A DNA stretch of 64,000 bases, taken from assembly GCA_036844945.1 (NCBI GenBank), contig DAIUEV010000005.1, forward strand, positions 1 to 64,000. Direction: 5' to 3'. This stretch comes from Palsa-461 sp036844945. GTDB taxonomy: Bacteria; Actinomycetota; Acidimicrobiia; Acidimicrobiales; RAAP-2. The notes below the pieces were generated by a model, which saw nothing but the letters and a program-made list of their open reading frames with translations, was not told where the DNA came from and did no database searches. The position numbers and the translations under genes were made by a program. Of this stretch, positions 53,710-62,448 are shown piece by piece; the first letter of the stretch is position 1; every line of letters starts with the position of its first letter.

Positions 53710-54177
53710 ATGGGTGAACGAATCGAGAAGGTGTCGATCATCGTGTCCAAGGGCTCCCTGGAGGGTGTGTATCCGGGCTTGATCATGGCAAATGGCGCGA
53801 GAGCCGAGGGGATCGAGGCCAACCTGTTCTTCACCTTCTTCGGTCTCGACGCCATCCATCGCCGACGGCTGGACCACATCAAGGTGGCGGCGGTCGGGAA
53901 CCCGGGCATGCACATGGCCAGCCTGCTCGGGGTGCTCCCGGGGATGTCGGCGATCGCCACGCACATGATCCAGAAGAAGATGGATGCCAACGACATCCCC
54001 GGGATCCCCGAGTTCATGGAGATGATCGCCGACACCGGTTGCGGGATCTACGCCTGCAAGGCGTCAGTCGACCTGTTCGGTTTCACCAAAGACGACTTCA
54101 TCGACCAGGTGAAGGACATCATCACCGTGGGTGAGTTCTACGAGAAGGCCGCCGGTGGTGAGATCATCTTCACCTGA
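53710..54177 (+). CDS. DsrE2-like (DsrE/F superfamily) sulfur-transfer protein
   Basis: 155 residues. The DsrE/F-like fold starts with KVSIIVSKGSLEGVYPGLIMANGA. Two cysteines, Cys111 and Cys116, lie in DTGCGIYACKASVDLFG, the DsrE2 active-site pattern. NLFFTFFGLDAIHRRR and FMEMIADTG are also typical. DsrE2 proteins, often membrane-associated, pass sulfane sulfur among rhodaneses, TusA and DsrC/TusE. A good GGAGGT ribosome site precedes ATG. The 3' end overlaps the next gene. Confidence 0.9.
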   Translation: MGERIEKVSIIVSKGSLEGVYPGLIMANGARAEGIEANLFFTFFGLDAIHRRRLDHIKVAAVGNPGMHMASLLGVLPGMSAIATHMIQKKMDANDIPGIPEFMEMIADTGCGIYACKASVDLFGFTKDDFIDQVKDIITVGEFYEKAAGGEIIFT

Positions 54178-55879
54178 ACGCGCCGAGCACAGCGAGGGCG
54201 TCGATCGAGCCAGCGAACCGATACGCGTGGTCGTCGTCGGCGGGGTCGCCGGCGGGATGTCCGCAGCGACGCGGCTGCGACGCCTCGACGAGCGTGCGGT
54301 CATCACCGTTCTGGAGCGCTCCGGCCACGTTTCGTACGCGAATTGCGGCCTGCCGTACTTCGTCGGCGGGGTGATCGAGGAAGAGGACGATCTGCTCCTC
54401 CAGACCCCGGCGAGCCTTCATGCGCGGTTCCGTTTGGACGTCCGTGTCGGCACCGAGGTCGTCGGTATCGACACCGGTCACCACGAGGTGTCGTTCGTGT
54501 CGACGACCGGCCGGGCGACCGGAACCCTTCGATACGACAAGCTCATCCTGAGTCCGGGCGCGGTGCCGGTGCGGCCTCCGATCCCCGGTTTCGGAAGGGT
54601 CAGGGTCCTGCGTACGGTCGAGGATGCCGAGGCCCTCGCCTCCGATGTGCGCGGGACACCGAGGACGGCCGTCGTCATCGGAGCGGGCTTCATCGGCCTC
54701 GAGACCGCCGAGAACCTCTCGCGCCAGGACATCGTCGTGACGGTCGTCGAGGCCATGGACCAGGTGCTCGCCCCTCTCGACCCAGAAATGGCGGTCCTGG
54801 TGGCGGCCGAGCTCGAGGCCAACGGCGTCGAGGTGGTGACCGGTGCGGCGGTCGCGGAGGTGACCGACGCCGGAGTACGCCTGGCCGACGGGCGCGAACT
54901 CGACGGTGAGCTCGTGGTCGGATCGGTGGGCATCCGCCCCGACGCCAGGCTGGCCGAGCTGGCCGGTCTCGCGATCGGACCGCATGGCGGCATTTCGGTC
55001 GACGAGCGAAACCGGACAAGCGACCCAGACATCTACGCCGTGGGCGACGCCGTGGAGAAGCAGGACTGGGTGGGCGGGGCGCCGACGCTGATCGCGCTGG
55101 CGAACGTGGCCAACCGGCAAGGCCGCCGGGTCGCCGACGACATCGGCGGGCTGATGCCGCGCCCAACCCGCTCACTCGGCACCGCGATCGTCAAGGTCTT
55201 CGGCCTGACGGCGGCGGCGACAGGGTGGAACGAGAAACGGCTCCGGGAGGCGGGACGACCGTACCGGGCGCTGCACTCGCACCCGCTGCACCACGCCGGC
55301 TACTACCCGGGGGCCGAGCCGATGGCCTTGAAGCTCCTCTTCGACCCCGACGACGGGGCCATCCTCGGCGCGCAGGCGGTGGGGCGGGCCGGTGTCGACA
55401 AGCGGATCGACGTGCTCGCCACCGCCATCGAGGGTGGCGTGTCGGCCGAGCGGCTGGCTGATCTTGAACTCGCCTACGCACCGCCCTTCTCGTCGGCCAA
55501 GGACCCGGTCAACATGCTCGGCTACATGGCCGAAAACGTCCGGTCAGGGGCCTGTGAACTTGTCTCCTACGACGAGCTGGACCCACTGATCTCCGCAGGG
55601 TGGACGCTGCTCGATGTGAGGACGGAAAAGGAGTACGCCAACGGCGCGATCCCGGGGGCGCGCAACGTCCCGGTCGATGTACTGCGGGAGAAGATTCGGA
55701 CGGGACCCGGACGCCTAGTCATCTACTGCGAGGTGGGCCACCGGGGCCACACCGCGACGGCGCTCGCCCATGAGCTCGGCTTTGAGGCACGAAACCTCGA
55801 CGGCGGCTATCGCACGTGGCTGGCGGCCGACGCGGCCGCCGCCGGCGCCCCGCGCCGACTGGTCGGCATGCCTCTGTAG
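54158..55879 (+). CDS. CoA-disulfide/persulfide reductase with C-terminal rhodanese domain
   Basis: About 573 residues. The FAD site is VVVVGGVAGGMSAATRLRR. Cys63 in YANCGLPYFVGG is the single redox cysteine of CoA-disulfide reductases and Npsr. VVIGAGFIGLETAENL binds NAD(P)H. SAKDPVNMLGYMAENV is the usual link to the rhodanese domain, whose Cys524 is in YCEVGHRGHTATAL. Known relatives (CoADR-Rhd) reduce CoA persulfides, polysulfides or sulfur. The last gene of the operon, it overlaps DsrE2. GTG 54158 was chosen for its GAGAAGG site; GTG 54155 and 54131 are alternatives. Confidence 0.9.
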   Translation: MRSSSPERAEHSEGVDRASEPIRVVVVGGVAGGMSAATRLRRLDERAVITVLERSGHVSYANCGLPYFVGGVIEEEDDLLLQTPASLHARFRLDVRVGTEVVGIDTGHHEVSFVSTTGRATGTLRYDKLILSPGAVPVRPPIPGFGRVRVLRTVEDAEALASDVRGTPRTAVVIGAGFIGLETAENLSRQDIVVTVVEAMDQVLAPLDPEMAVLVAAELEANGVEVVTGAAVAEVTDAGVRLADGRELDGELVVGSVGIRPDARLAELAGLAIGPHGGISVDERNRTSDPDIYAVGDAVEKQDWVGGAPTLIALANVANRQGRRVADDIGGLMPRPTRSLGTAIVKVFGLTAAATGWNEKRLREAGRPYRALHSHPLHHAGYYPGAEPMALKLLFDPDDGAILGAQAVGRAGVDKRIDVLATAIEGGVSAERLADLELAYAPPFSSAKDPVNMLGYMAENVRSGACELVSYDELDPLISAGWTLLDVRTEKEYANGAIPGARNVPVDVLREKIRTGPGRLVIYCEVGHRGHTATALAHELGFEARNLDGGYRTWLAADAAAAGAPRRLVGMPL

Positions 55880-56019
55880 CGACTCGTGCTGGCGACACGG
55901 TCGGACCCTTGCACGGTGACGCAGGGGGCCCGGCACCGATACCTCGTCGGCACCCCAAAGTGGCCGATGACCACCGCACCCGCGGTCGTCACGCTGTACT
56001 TGCACGATCCCCTGGCGAC

Positions 56020-57267
56020 TCAGTTTCCGAAGTCCCAGCCGACCCCGTGGTCGAACTGGGTCAGGACGTTCTTCGCGATCAGGATCCGGTGGACCTCGTC
56101 AGGTCCGTCGGCCAGTCGCAGGGTCCGTGCTCCCTGGAACATCGCGAACAACGGCAGGTCTCCGGACACGCCGGCCGCGCCCCAGACCTGGATTGCTCGG
56201 TCGACGACCCGCATATACGCGTTCGGCACAAAGACCTTGATGGCCGAGATGTCGGTGCGGGCGTCTTCATCGTTGGCTAACCGCTCCGCACAGTGGATGG
56301 TCATAAGCCGAGAAGCTTGGATGTCCATGTAAGAGTCAGCGATGAAGCCCTGGATGAACTGCTTGGTCCTGAGCAATCCGCCGTGAACCTCGCGCTCGCG
56401 GGCCCGCTGGACCATGAGGTCGAACGCGCGCCACATCTGGCCGACCGAGTTCATGCAGTGGTAGACGCGACCGGCCCCGAGGCGGTCCTGGGCCGCCTGG
56501 TGTCCACTGCCCCTTGCGCCAAGCTGGTTCTCGAGGGGGACCCGAACGTCCTCGTAGACGATCTCGCAGTGGTCGCTCTCCACACCCCAGACGTTGATGC
56601 CGCGGAGCACATCGACCCCAGGCGTGTCGCGCGGCACGATGATCTGAGTCATCGCCCCGTTGCCCCTTCCGTCACCATCGGGATCCTCGGTGCGGCACAT
56701 GACAATGAAGAAGTCGGCCCGCTTGCCGTTTGAGGTGAACCACTTGTGCCCGTTGATCACCCACTCCTCCCCGTCTCGGCGTGCGGTCGTGCGGAGGGAG
56801 CGCGGATCGGAACCCGCTGCGTCGGGCTCGGTCATCGAGAAGCCCGACTGGAGCTTCCCTTCGATGAGGGGAATGAGCCACTTTTGCTTCTGTTCGTCGG
56901 TCCCATACCGCACGAGCAGGGTTTGGTTTCCCGAGTTCGGGGCCACCACGCCGAAGAGGGCCGCCCCGCCAACCGCGTAGGCGAGCACCTCGTTCATGTA
57001 GGCGAGCTCGAGGAAATCGAGGCCGGCGCCGCCGTATTCCTCTGGCAGATGGGGAGCCCACAGTCCGGCCTGGCGGACCTTGGTCTCGATGTGCTCACGC
57101 GCCGCCCGGCTCGCCGCAATGTCGCTCTCCGTGGCGCTCGCGTTGTTCCGAACCGCCCAGAGCAGGTTCTCGTTCGGCAGGATCTCCTTGTTAACGATCT
57201 CGGCGGTGAGCCCCCGGATCTCGTTGATGCGCTCGGATGCAGTGGGGATGGGTTGGACGTTCAACAT
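56020..57267 (-). CDS. acyl-CoA dehydrogenase
   Basis: 415 residues. FAD/substrate motifs: GFSMTEPDAAGSDPRSLRTTA and VINGHKWFTSNG. The C-terminus is ARTLRLADGPDEVHRILIAKNVL; the usual catalytic-base segment YEGTxE is replaced by ADGPDE, a form found in ACAD10/11-like and FadE-type branches. It therefore belongs to a different branch from the enzyme at 3.1-4.3 kb. ATG 57267 start. The large upstream gap holds an inverted repeat. Confidence 0.92.
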   Translation of the reverse strand: MLNVQPIPTASERINEIRGLTAEIVNKEILPNENLLWAVRNNASATESDIAASRAAREHIETKVRQAGLWAPHLPEEYGGAGLDFLELAYMNEVLAYAVGGAALFGVVAPNSGNQTLLVRYGTDEQKQKWLIPLIEGKLQSGFSMTEPDAAGSDPRSLRTTARRDGEEWVINGHKWFTSNGKRADFFIVMCRTEDPDGDGRGNGAMTQIIVPRDTPGVDVLRGINVWGVESDHCEIVYEDVRVPLENQLGARGSGHQAAQDRLGAGRVYHCMNSVGQMWRAFDLMVQRAREREVHGGLLRTKQFIQGFIADSYMDIQASRLMTIHCAERLANDEDARTDISAIKVFVPNAYMRVVDRAIQVWGAAGVSGDLPLFAMFQGARTLRLADGPDEVHRILIAKNVLTQFDHGVGWDFGN

Positions 57268-57796
57268 CGAATGAGCTCCTGACCAGGCACGCGTCCCGGG
57301 CCGTTTTCAATCGAGCTTGCCGGAATTGCCCCCTTGGGGCCAGGGTATAAAGACCTGCTTGGACGCCCAGGTGGAGGTGGCTGCGGCGTTCGTGAGCCGC
57401 GTCATTGATCTCCACCCCGGGTCCGCCGCTCGACGGGCCCGTGCACCTGGTGGTGACGGGTGCTGCAACGGACCCGGCCGCTTTCAGAGGCTAGTCGTGA
57501 GCTCGAGATCTCCGGTATCGAGTCCTTCAAGACGTGATCTTTGAAGGACGGCTGACCGCTGGCATAGTCAGGGGGTGATCGCAAGACCGTTGCGGTCGGA
57601 TCGGTCGTGGCCAGGACAGGGGTTCGCTTCTGAGAACTCCCTCCCGGGGTCTCCCCGATCCTCGTGCCGTCGGAACCACGTTCTCGCTCAAAGACGGGCT
57701 CTGCGGCGACGACCCCGAACACTGTGATCCGAAGAGCAGCTGTCCCCACCTGTACCCTGGGCCGGAAATGGGTGCCCGGTCACCTGTCAACATGAG
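57268..57796. other. divergent intergenic region
   Basis: Over 500 bases before the secreted FN3 gene. It holds the inverted repeat at 57522-57549. No RNA gene or intact protein gene is seen. A frame running on from its right end codes for the decayed copy described below. Confidence 0.45.
57522..57549. promoter_or_regulatory. inverted repeat, possible operator or transcript end
   Basis: GTCCTTCAA and TTGAAGGAC are exact complements with a 10-base spacer, in the middle of a divergent intergenic region. Position suits an operator for either neighbour. Confidence 0.4.
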
Positions 57797-57931
57797 CAAT
57801 TCAACGTCGTTTGGAACCCGACAAACGCGCTCTACCAAGGGTCCCGAAGGTGTGTTTGTAGGTTGGGACCGAGTGAACTTGCTGCCTCATTCGTTTCGGG
57901 CACCGAGGGCAGCTTTGGTTTCCAATGGCGT
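57797..57931 (+). pseudogene. out-of-frame remnant related to the adjacent secreted protein
   Basis: Frame 2 here reads QFNVVWNPTNALY, then 15 residues, then AASFVSGTEGSFGFQWRL. The next gene contains RFNIVWNPDDSLY, 15 residues, then AATFFTGTQGSMGSELRL (from 58959). Order and spacing agree exactly, so the two segments share ancestry. The remnant is closed by a stop at 57725 and runs out of frame into the 5' part of the intact gene. It is probably the tail piece of a duplicated, decayed copy. Confidence 0.6.
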
Positions 57932-59690
57932 CTACGGAAATGCGATTTCGCGGGCAACATGGGGATCAAGGAGGCGAGCAACGGTCCTTCTGATTCCCGC
58001 CTTTGTCGTGACCTGCTCGCTCACTGTCAGTGGTTCGACCGCCACAGCCGCATCGCGTCTGAGAGCGCCAAGTGCGCCGTCCCATGTGATCGCGAGAGCA
58101 ACGGACGGCCAGGCCACGGTGAGCTGGATCGCGCCGAAGACCACGGGTAGTGCGCCCCTGAAGAGCTACATCGTCTGGGTCTTACGGAACAACGCAGAGG
58201 GGCACTTTTCGGTGCCTTCCTCGACCACTCATACCACCGTGAACTACCTGGACGACAACGCCACCTATCGGTTCCGGGTCGCCGCGAGAAACTCATCGAA
58301 TCTGATCGGGCCAGATTCCTTGCCGTCTCGCCCGGTGACCCCTTCCCCGATCTCCCAGGTCACCAACACGCTCACCTGGGAATCGGCTCCAGAGGTGTCG
58401 GGGTCCGTCTGCACCCTGGCTCTGATGGGCGCATCGGGGTGCTTCAGCCTCCAGCAGAACTTCTTCGTGGTGCAAAGCACTCCGACAGAAGATCGATCGC
58501 TCTTTCAAACTGGCCCTTCACTTGGCGTCTTGGCGCCGTTCTGGGTGCAGAACATGGTGATGTTCGAAAAAAACGCGGTCGGTCGATGGGTCGCGCATCC
58601 TCGAGTAGCGGTGCTCCGGGGTTTAGGGGTCCTCAAGCCAGGGGCAACCTGGCTGTGCGCGGGGTCCACGGGTTACGCCGGCTGCCAAGGACCGGTCGGA
58701 TCGGTGGTGTTGACGTTTCCGACCACCATCACCCTCAGATCGGTGGTCTCGACCGACAAGATCCGGTTCTACGACTCGCTGCTCGGACCGTCTCCGTTCT
58801 TCACCTGGACCGAAAGGCCCCCCCCTCGACCGTCGAAGACTCCGAAGGTGACCACGACCACGAAGCTCGGGAAGCCCCACTACCCCAAGTGCATCCTCAG
58901 TGGGAACGGGTGTCCGGGGGCGAACAAGCTGGGACCCCCGAACTTCTACCCCTTCAAACGGTTCAACATCGTGTGGAATCCCGATGATTCTCTCTACTTC
59001 GCGGCGCCGGAGGCAGTCCTGGTCGGGGAAGGCGGTGGCACCGCGGCGACCTTCTTCACCGGGACCCAGGGAAGCATGGGCTCTGAGCTCCGTCTGTCGA
59101 ACGGCACGTCGGCAACCCAGACGGTGTGCGCTCTGTCGCCAGACAGCGCTTGGACGGCCGAGACCGGGAACTCTCTGCAATGGAGCGTCTCGAGCCGCGG
59201 GATCGCACGGTTCGAGTACCAGGCCGGTGCGTTGACCGAGGGAGTGTCCTTCCTTCCACAGAGCCTTCCTTGCCAGGACACGACTCCCCGACCACCGATC
59301 CCGGTGAAACCACCCCGCCTCATCGAGGGGTCGTTCATCATCAAAGGAAGTTGGCACGCGACGAGTCCCAACCCAGCTCAGTTCACCGGCTGCGTGGGGT
59401 CGGGGGCATTTCGGGAGATGAAACGGTCGGTGCGAGTCGAAATCTATACAGCGACCGGTCGGGACTCGAACAGGCACTTCTCCCTTCCCTATGGTGGTTT
59501 CATCGACGCGGCCGGCACCGGAGGCGGGTTCGTTTGTCGCTTCGCGGTCGGTGTCGTCGATCCGCTGGCGGGGAAGGTTCTTGAACTGAAGATCGGCTCA
59601 GTGCGGCCATACCGAATCAAAGTGTCACGGGCGTTCTACGACGTCCTCGATCCGCTGGATCGACCTCACTCAACGCCCGCTCTTCCTTGA
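57915..59690 (+). CDS. secreted fibronectin type III domain protein
   Basis: About 591 residues from TTG 57915, which has GAGGG five bases upstream; the frame is open to ATG 57768, so the start is uncertain. A signal peptide follows RRR (ATVLLIPAFVVTCSLTVSGS). An FN3 domain comes next (APSHVIARATDGQATVSWIAP to YRFRVAARNSSN), then roughly 400 residues with several cysteines and no family I recognise. The end part has GSWHATSPNPAQFTGCVGSG. GC content is lower than average. Likely a cell-surface or secreted protein; no binding partner can be named. Confidence 0.75.
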   Translation: MVSNGVYGNAISRATWGSRRRATVLLIPAFVVTCSLTVSGSTATAASRLRAPSAPSHVIARATDGQATVSWIAPKTTGSAPLKSYIVWVLRNNAEGHFSVPSSTTHTTVNYLDDNATYRFRVAARNSSNLIGPDSLPSRPVTPSPISQVTNTLTWESAPEVSGSVCTLALMGASGCFSLQQNFFVVQSTPTEDRSLFQTGPSLGVLAPFWVQNMVMFEKNAVGRWVAHPRVAVLRGLGVLKPGATWLCAGSTGYAGCQGPVGSVVLTFPTTITLRSVVSTDKIRFYDSLLGPSPFFTWTERPPPRPSKTPKVTTTTKLGKPHYPKCILSGNGCPGANKLGPPNFYPFKRFNIVWNPDDSLYFAAPEAVLVGEGGGTAATFFTGTQGSMGSELRLSNGTSATQTVCALSPDSAWTAETGNSLQWSVSSRGIARFEYQAGALTEGVSFLPQSLPCQDTTPRPPIPVKPPRLIEGSFIIKGSWHATSPNPAQFTGCVGSGAFREMKRSVRVEIYTATGRDSNRHFSLPYGGFIDAAGTGGGFVCRFAVGVVDPLAGKVLELKIGSVRPYRIKVSRAFYDVLDPLDRPHSTPALP

Positions 59691-59696
59691 CCAGGA

Positions 59697-59725
59697 ATGT
59701 CGCCCCGGCGGATCCTGGGCGACAT
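59697..59725 (+). terminator. hairpin after the FN3 gene
   Basis: ATGTCGCCC and GGGCGACAT form a 9-bp perfect stem with an 11-base loop, seven bases after the stop codon. No T-run follows. Confidence 0.5.
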
Positions 59726-59979
59726 CACCCCCAGCTCCACCCGACACGCTGAGACCAGTCGGCCCTGATCTGGGTACCGTGAGCCTTGGGCCCGGCGGTC
59801 AGCAGAGACCCGTAACTCGGTATAGGCGGGTGGCAATAGGCGGCAAGTCGGCGATCTAGGCCGGCGGCAACCTAGGACGGTCGATGAATCGCTCCCGCAG
59901 GCCGGCCGACTTCGCCTATCTCGATCCGCGAGGACCATTGCCCAGATCACATCACTGCGCAATGCAATAGCGTCGAGAT

Positions 59980-60507
59980 GTGCCCAAAAGCTGGATCAGC
60001 GACGAGATGCGTGCGCTGGTGGGTCGGACCTTTGGGTCCCGACGAAGGTCCGTCCCGATCTCGCTTTCGGACATCCGCAAGTGGGCCATCGCCATTTACT
60101 ACCCGGAAGTCCCACCTCGGTTGTTCTGGGACGAGGAATATGCCGCGACGACCTCGCACGGGGGGGTTGTTACGCCCGAAGAGTTCAACCCCTTTGCCTG
60201 GTTCACTGCCGAAGGACCTGTGATGGCACCCACGTGGGAGGGTCCGATTCGCGACTCCGGACCCGAATCAGCCTTTGGAGTCCGAAGCCCCGACACCACC
60301 TTCATCCTCAACGGTGGTATCGAAGTCTCTTACGGAGTGCGGATGAAGCCTGGCGACGTGATCACATCGAGCGAGACCACACTTCTCGACTATCAAGAAA
60401 GGCAGAGCCGTCTCGGTCTGATGCTCATCACTCGTACCGAAGCGACTTGGACGAATCAGAACGATCAGACGGTGAAGGTCATACGAGCCATAGGGATTCG
60501 CTACTAG
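59980..60507 (+). CDS. MaoC-like dehydratase, FAS1-type N-terminal subunit
   Basis: 175 residues resembling the first half of two-part MaoC hydratases (hot-dog fold without catalytic residues). WAIAIYYPEVPPRLFWDEEYA and NGGIEVSYGVRMKPGDVITSSETTLLDYQERQS are typical. It pairs with the next gene, whose GTG overlaps its TAG by one base. Such pairs hydrate enoyl-CoA thioesters, for instance in steroid or fatty acid breakdown. GTG start (PKSWISDEMRALVG). Confidence 0.85.
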   Translation: MPKSWISDEMRALVGRTFGSRRRSVPISLSDIRKWAIAIYYPEVPPRLFWDEEYAATTSHGGVVTPEEFNPFAWFTAEGPVMAPTWEGPIRDSGPESAFGVRSPDTTFILNGGIEVSYGVRMKPGDVITSSETTLLDYQERQSRLGLMLITRTEATWTNQNDQTVKVIRAIGIRY

Positions 60508-60950
60508 TGCAGATCGAGGTAGGCCAAGACATACCGACGTTTGAACGCATGTCCGGCTTCCATGCGTGGAATCGGTTTGCTGCGGTGAACGACGAGTTCG
60601 TTCCGATTCACATGGACGATGACGCCGGAAGGCGTGCTGGCAATCCGGGCGCATTTGGCATGGGGAACCTCCAGTTCGCCTACCTCCACGCGGCGTTGCG
60701 CCAATGGATTGGAGACGATGGGCAGATCCTGGAAGTCGCTTGTCAGTTCCGCGCGCCAAACCTCCGTGGACTCACGACGATCACACGCGGAAGGATTGTG
60801 GCACTTCGCGACCAAGGCAGGGAGACAGTCGTTGACCTCGAGGTATGGACTGAGACAGAGGAAGGCACTGTGATGGCGCCAGGATCGGCGACCGTCATGG
60901 TGCCCAAGTCGGTTTCAGAAGGGTGGGCCGTAGAGGACCTGAACCTCTAA
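60507..60950 (+). CDS. MaoC-like dehydratase, catalytic subunit
   Basis: 147 residues. The hydratase motif is FAAVNDEFVPIHMDDDAG, with catalytic Asp and His in the place of D-x4-H of MaoC enzymes; GMGNLQFAYLHAALRQWIG follows. It completes the two-subunit enoyl-CoA hydratase with the preceding gene. The last codons (from about 60923, GWAVEDLNL) lie inside a tRNA-3'-end-like direct repeat, so the C-terminus seems to have been rewritten by an integration event. Confidence 0.85.
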   Translation: MQIEVGQDIPTFERMSGFHAWNRFAAVNDEFVPIHMDDDAGRRAGNPGAFGMGNLQFAYLHAALRQWIGDDGQILEVACQFRAPNLRGLTTITRGRIVALRDQGRETVVDLEVWTETEEGTVMAPGSATVMVPKSVSEGWAVEDLNL

Positions 60951-61104
60951 TCGCCTTGCGCGTCACTTTCGTGGCTGTCGTGGAGTCCGAAGAGATTTGG
61001 AGAGTCTGGCGAGGTCAGGAGGGGTGCCCACTCCCCCACATGTGGTCTAGTTGGGTCCTGAGATTGGTGGTCGCGTTGACTTACGTTGACAAATCCGTTG
61101 ACAC
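60923..61104. repeat. direct repeat copy A with tRNA-3'-end-like segment
   Basis: About 180 bases, imperfectly repeated at 63744-63923. Read on the minus strand the first 45 bases resemble the T-arm and acceptor end of a tRNA (ending ACGGCCCAC), here with a degenerate T-arm. The other end carries TTGACAAATCCGTTGACA, exactly shared by both copies. The segment overlaps the end of the MaoC gene. It looks like an old attachment site. Confidence 0.6.
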
Positions 61105-61203
61105 GGGCGCGCCGTACAAGTGCCCGAGAGGGCACGGAAAGCCGCCCCAATGCCATTGCCGCCCGACCTTGACGGCCGCACTCGTGTGAACGTGGAATCC
61201 ACG

Positions 61204-62448
61204 ATGCACGAACAGGTACCCACACCAACATCGCTCGGAATCGATGAAGGGGTAAGCGGGGCCGCTTCGACGGAATCGAACGTCACCGAGGTCATGGAGA
61301 CCGCAGGTCGTTTCCGCGTCTACCTCGGCGCTGCACCCGGGGTCGGGAAGACCTTCGCGATGTTAAGCGAGGGCCACCGTCGGCTTGAAGACGGAATCGA
61401 CGTCGTGGTCGGCTACGCCGAGTGTCACGGCCGGCCACCCACGGAAGCACTGCTCGATGGGCTTGAAGTCGTCCCGTATCGCGAGGTTGTCTATCGAGGT
61501 ACGCGCATTCAGGAAATGAATCTGGACGCAGTCCTCTTGCGAAAGCCAGGACTTGCCCTCGTCGATGAACTCGCGCACACGATCGTGCCCGGCACGGGGA
61601 AGTACAAGAAGCGGTGGCAGGAGGTAGTCGAGCTTCTTGAGGCGGGGATCAATGTCCTCACGACAGTCAACATCCAGCACCTTGCGAGCATTGCGGATGC
61701 AGTTGAACAGTTGACGGGAGCGCCGGTGCACGAACGCGTGCCGGATTCGGTGGTGCGCAGAGCCGACCAGATAGAGCTGGTCGATTCCTCTCCCGAGCAG
61801 CTTCGCCGACGACTGCTCGACGGAAAGATCTACTCACCTCAGATGGTTCCACAGGCTCTGAACCACTTCTTCCGATCTGACAACCTCATTGCGCTTCGTG
61901 AACTCGCTTTCCGATTCCTTGCCGACGAGCCGGAAGACGAGCTGCTCGAATTCCTCAGCCGTCAGCAGAGCGGAGTGGCCTGGGAGCCAACCGAGCGCAT
62001 CATGGTGGCCGTAACCGGCGCGCCTGGTACCGAAGCTGTGTTACGTCGCGCCGCGCGTATCGCCGCCAGACTCCAGGGCGAGCTCCATGTTGTCCATGTC
62101 GTGATCGGCGATGACGCGACCCGCTCCGACAATGACTCTCTCGACGATCTACGTCTTGTGGCTACTGAGGTTGGAGCGCGCTGGGTTGAGTTACGAGGCG
62201 ATGACATTGCTCAGATGATCATCCAATTCGCGCGCGATACGCGCATTACCCAGGTCGTGCTCGGCTCCCGTCAGCACAGCCGATGGTGGAAAATGCTACG
62301 CGGTGGATCGATTGCCCAGAGAGTCCAACGCATGGCCATCGCCGCCGGGATCGACGTGCACATCATCGTGAGACACGAGGTGCCACTCGAAGTGAGCGAG
62401 ATCGCGACGGGGTCCGACGGTGTCAGATCGCGGGTGAGCAAAGGGTGA
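61204..62448 (+). CDS. stand-alone KdpD sensor domain (KdpD + USP, no kinase)
   Basis: About 414 residues corresponding to the cytoplasmic N-terminal half of KdpD. Walker A is GAAPGVGKT (42-50), the next motif ALVDELAH (118-125), and KYKKRWQEVVELLEAGINVLTTVNIQHLAS is typical. A universal-stress-protein domain follows (IMVAVTGAPGTEAVLRRAARIA, about 275-390). The membrane DUF4118 domain and the histidine kinase are absent; the protein stops cleanly. Some KdpD USP domains bind cyclic-di-AMP. No kdpFABC genes are nearby. ATG 61204 was chosen, with ATG 61291-61293 as a possible shorter start. Confidence 0.88.
   Translation: MHEQVPTPTSLGIDEGVSGAASTESNVTEVMETAGRFRVYLGAAPGVGKTFAMLSEGHRRLEDGIDVVVGYAECHGRPPTEALLDGLEVVPYREVVYRGTRIQEMNLDAVLLRKPGLALVDELAHTIVPGTGKYKKRWQEVVELLEAGINVLTTVNIQHLASIADAVEQLTGAPVHERVPDSVVRRADQIELVDSSPEQLRRRLLDGKIYSPQMVPQALNHFFRSDNLIALRELAFRFLADEPEDELLEFLSRQQSGVAWEPTERIMVAVTGAPGTEAVLRRAARIAARLQGELHVVHVVIGDDATRSDNDSLDDLRLVATEVGARWVELRGDDIAQMIIQFARDTRITQVVLGSRQHSRWWKMLRGGSIAQRVQRMAIAAGIDVHIIVRHEVPLEVSEIATGSDGVRSRVSKG

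Noticed and set aside
53365..54177. Dissimilatory sulfite reductase (dsr) locus
   Set aside because: No dsrA, dsrB, dsrM or dsrK genes are present, and the DsrC-like protein lacks CysB. The DsrC and DsrE2 relatives alone do not show sulfite reduction.
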